From Marisa cornuarietis (taxonomy: Eukaryota > Mollusca > Gastropoda > Architaenioglossa > Ampullariidae): a stretch of DNA of 64,000 bases. Positions 62,407 through 64,000 of the stretch are shown piece by piece. The notes under the pieces are model-generated. The model did no database searches. It was given only the letters and a program-made list of their open reading frames with translations, and was not told where the DNA came from. Within the stretch, counting starts at the first letter, position 1. Each line of letters starts with the position of its first letter. The DNA lies in contig SMMW01000622.1 in NCBI GenBank assembly GCA_004794655.1, positions 7,984,501 to 8,048,500 on the forward strand. Reading direction: 5' to 3'. The translations under genes and the position numbers were made by a program.

Positions 62407-62595
62407 TTAAACTTCACCAGAGGGCTGAGAGAGTTGAGAGGTGGAATCAGCGATGTCACCTGAGCTTCGGTCTGCGTGCCGCTGCATGAAGGAACGCAGC
62501 AGGTTGGGAGTTTGGGGGACATAGAAAGTGTACTCTCTGGCACCCTCCTCCACGACTGGTGCATGGCAAGGTGGCCAGTTATGGGATGAACTGAA
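62407..62595 (-). CDS. Possible terminal exon of an unidentified gene
   Basis: An open frame begins after an acceptor-like GCCGGTACAG and stops at 62407-62409. It reads FSSSHNWPPCHAPVVEEGAR, then EYTFYVPQTPNLLRSFMQRH, then a serine-rich acidic tail ending SQLSQPSGEV. Its GC content and residue make-up are protein-like against AT-rich surroundings, and an AATAAA lies about 180 nt downstream. I do not recognise the family. The pyrimidine tract before the acceptor is weak. It could be the end of a gene entering from the right, or chance. Confidence 0.3.
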   Translation of the reverse strand, partial: FSSSHNWPPCHAPVVEEGAREYTFYVPQTPNLLRSFMQRHADRSSGDIADSTSQLSQPSGEV

Positions 62596-62599
62596 CTGT

Positions 62600-63292
62600 A
62601 CCGGCACATAGATTTTAGGTACATGTTTTGACAAAAACATGAAAAAATACAAAAAAATTGTTTTTGAGTCTCTGCATGTGTGACAGGGGAGTGGGAGATA
62701 GTTCAAAAGATTATTACGAGAAATACACAAATCAGTGTTAAGGGTACAGACATCCTGACCTGCGTCCTTGTATTGATGAAGGAAGACGTTATCCTCAGTC
62801 ATGCTTGTTCCGGGTCTGAGGGAGGTTTAGTGTGTGCGCGTCAAGGTCTCACGGGGTGCATTTAAAAAAAAACCATCACAATGCACGGAGTGTGGATAAC
62901 AACACAAACGTCAGGTACGCACGTGAATGTGTTTTAAGGGTACAGTCAATGGAAGTGCTGTGTTCAAACGTGACTTTATTAGTGTGACCTCTGGTGGTGT
63001 TTTCATGGTTAGGGTTAGTAGGCGTGTGTGTCGAGAACGAAAGGAAAGTATTCACTCAAATTTGGGAAATCTTACACCGAGCTTTATCCAGTTATTAGCA
63101 AAAAGTTGCATCCCGCTAAACTTTTAAGATTTTTTCTCTTCAGAGAAAACGATCTTACTTTCAGAGAGTGTCCCGATAGTTTAAACGAGTAAAAATCTCA
63201 AAAGAATACTTGTAACACGCAATATTTTTGACTATACCCGCATTTCGTGATTCCGTTGTTATTAAAATTGCAATACTTTATTATTTTACTGT

Positions 63293-63364
<72 letters not shown>

Positions 63365-64000
63365 GTCGTCGTCGTCGTCGTCGTCGCACCAAGGCGCGTA
63401 AACGGTTACAGTTTAGTTTCCGATATTGATTTTGAGCTCGGCAGGATGGGTGGTTGTATTTTACCTAGGTACCAACAAATAAAAAAAAAAAACGCCCACA
63501 CACACCGCATGCAAAACATGCAAGCGTATGTCACAGCAATACAGCAAAAGATGTACGTTTTCAGCTATCATGGGACTACATCAAGTTAGTTCAGAATCGA
63601 ACTTCCAGAGAGACGAGTGGTTGTTTCAACCATTGCCCGTATTTTTCAACCGTCCAAGATTGGCCTTCGTCCAACTTTGTTTCTTTGATGGCGCGGGCTC
63701 GCCAGAACAGGGCCGAGAGAGGGTTAGCTCTCAATTAAAAACTGGGTGCGGAGTGGGAGGCTGATAGCGCCGAGAACGATAACTGTTACTGGTGGCGGAG
63801 GTTGACGGGAATATTATTTGCTACTGTAGCGGTCATACAGAGGTGAGCCAGAATAGGATTTGCCTCCAGAGCGGGGATAAAGAAGTGAGACAGAGAAAAG
63901 TGTTATTTCTGGCAATATCCCCCCCCCCCACCTCGCCGCAGTCAAACTTCCGTTTCGATCTGTGATGTGATCTTTTAATACGAGTTCCCGTATCAGGGAT
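62600..64000. other. Right-edge region, no gene recognised
   Basis: AT-rich sequence with a compound ATC/GTC array at 63294-63386 and short homopolymer runs. A GC-richer patch at about 63640-63790 shows no recognisable protein. Confidence 0.4.
63294..63386. repeat. Compound (ATC)n(GTC)n trinucleotide array
   Basis: About 23 CAT/ATC units followed by eight CGT units. In the plus frame this gives a poly-His then poly-Arg shadow ORF, not a gene. Confidence 0.97.

Noticed and set aside
63247..63429. Plus ORF with long poly-His and poly-Arg runs
   Set aside because: Direct product of the ATC/GTC trinucleotide array; no surrounding coding sequence.

Overview
The window is eukaryotic nuclear DNA from an invertebrate animal. 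It is AT-rich, has long introns with GT-AG junctions, carries many simple repeats and is scattered with transposable-element debris. The receptor and channel exons resemble lophotrochozoan families, so a mollusc (perhaps a gastropod) is my best guess. That is an inference from protein style only. No bacterial, plasmid, phage or CRISPR features were seen.

Three protein genes can be supported, all on the minus strand. (1) The 5' part of a receptor-type guanylate cyclase gene is at the left edge. Coding exon 1 (9531-9870) joins exon 2 (876-1141) across an 8.4 kb intron, and the rest of the gene lies beyond position 1. (2) A complete PRPF31 gene (U4/U6 snRNP splicing factor Prp31) has 13 coding exons between 15888 and 27805. 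They join in frame into 490 residues. (3) The 3' end of a nicotinic-acetylcholine-receptor-like Cys-loop channel subunit has its third membrane segment at 57936-58054 and its intracellular loop plus fourth segment at 56409-56951. Its ligand-binding and TM1/TM2 exons were not found and should lie beyond 64000. A possible terminal exon of an unidentified gene is at 62407-62595. Weaker exon candidates are at 12557, 30403 and 43515.

Mobile DNA: two copies (about 95% identical where compared) of a roughly 1.65 kb terminal-inverted-repeat element, each flanked by a perfect 6-bp target duplication, sit in introns 12 and 3 of PRPF31 in the same orientation. There are also two diverged copies of a 250-265 bp inverted-repeat element (50.1 and 51.5 kb), a 400-bp inverted-repeat element at 8.8 kb, a decayed RTE-like LINE fragment at 12.8-13.2 kb, several LINE 3' ends with ATT tails, and one tRNA-derived SINE candidate.

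From 28 to 56 kb no gene could be recognised. That stretch holds microsatellites, degenerate minisatellites, a T-poor strand-asymmetric tract and a few promoter-like motifs. The three genes have unrelated roles (cGMP signalling, splicing, fast synaptic signalling) and show no sign of functional coupling. No clearly new biological system was found. The same-gene pair of 6-bp-TSD elements and the orphan terminal exon are the best leads.
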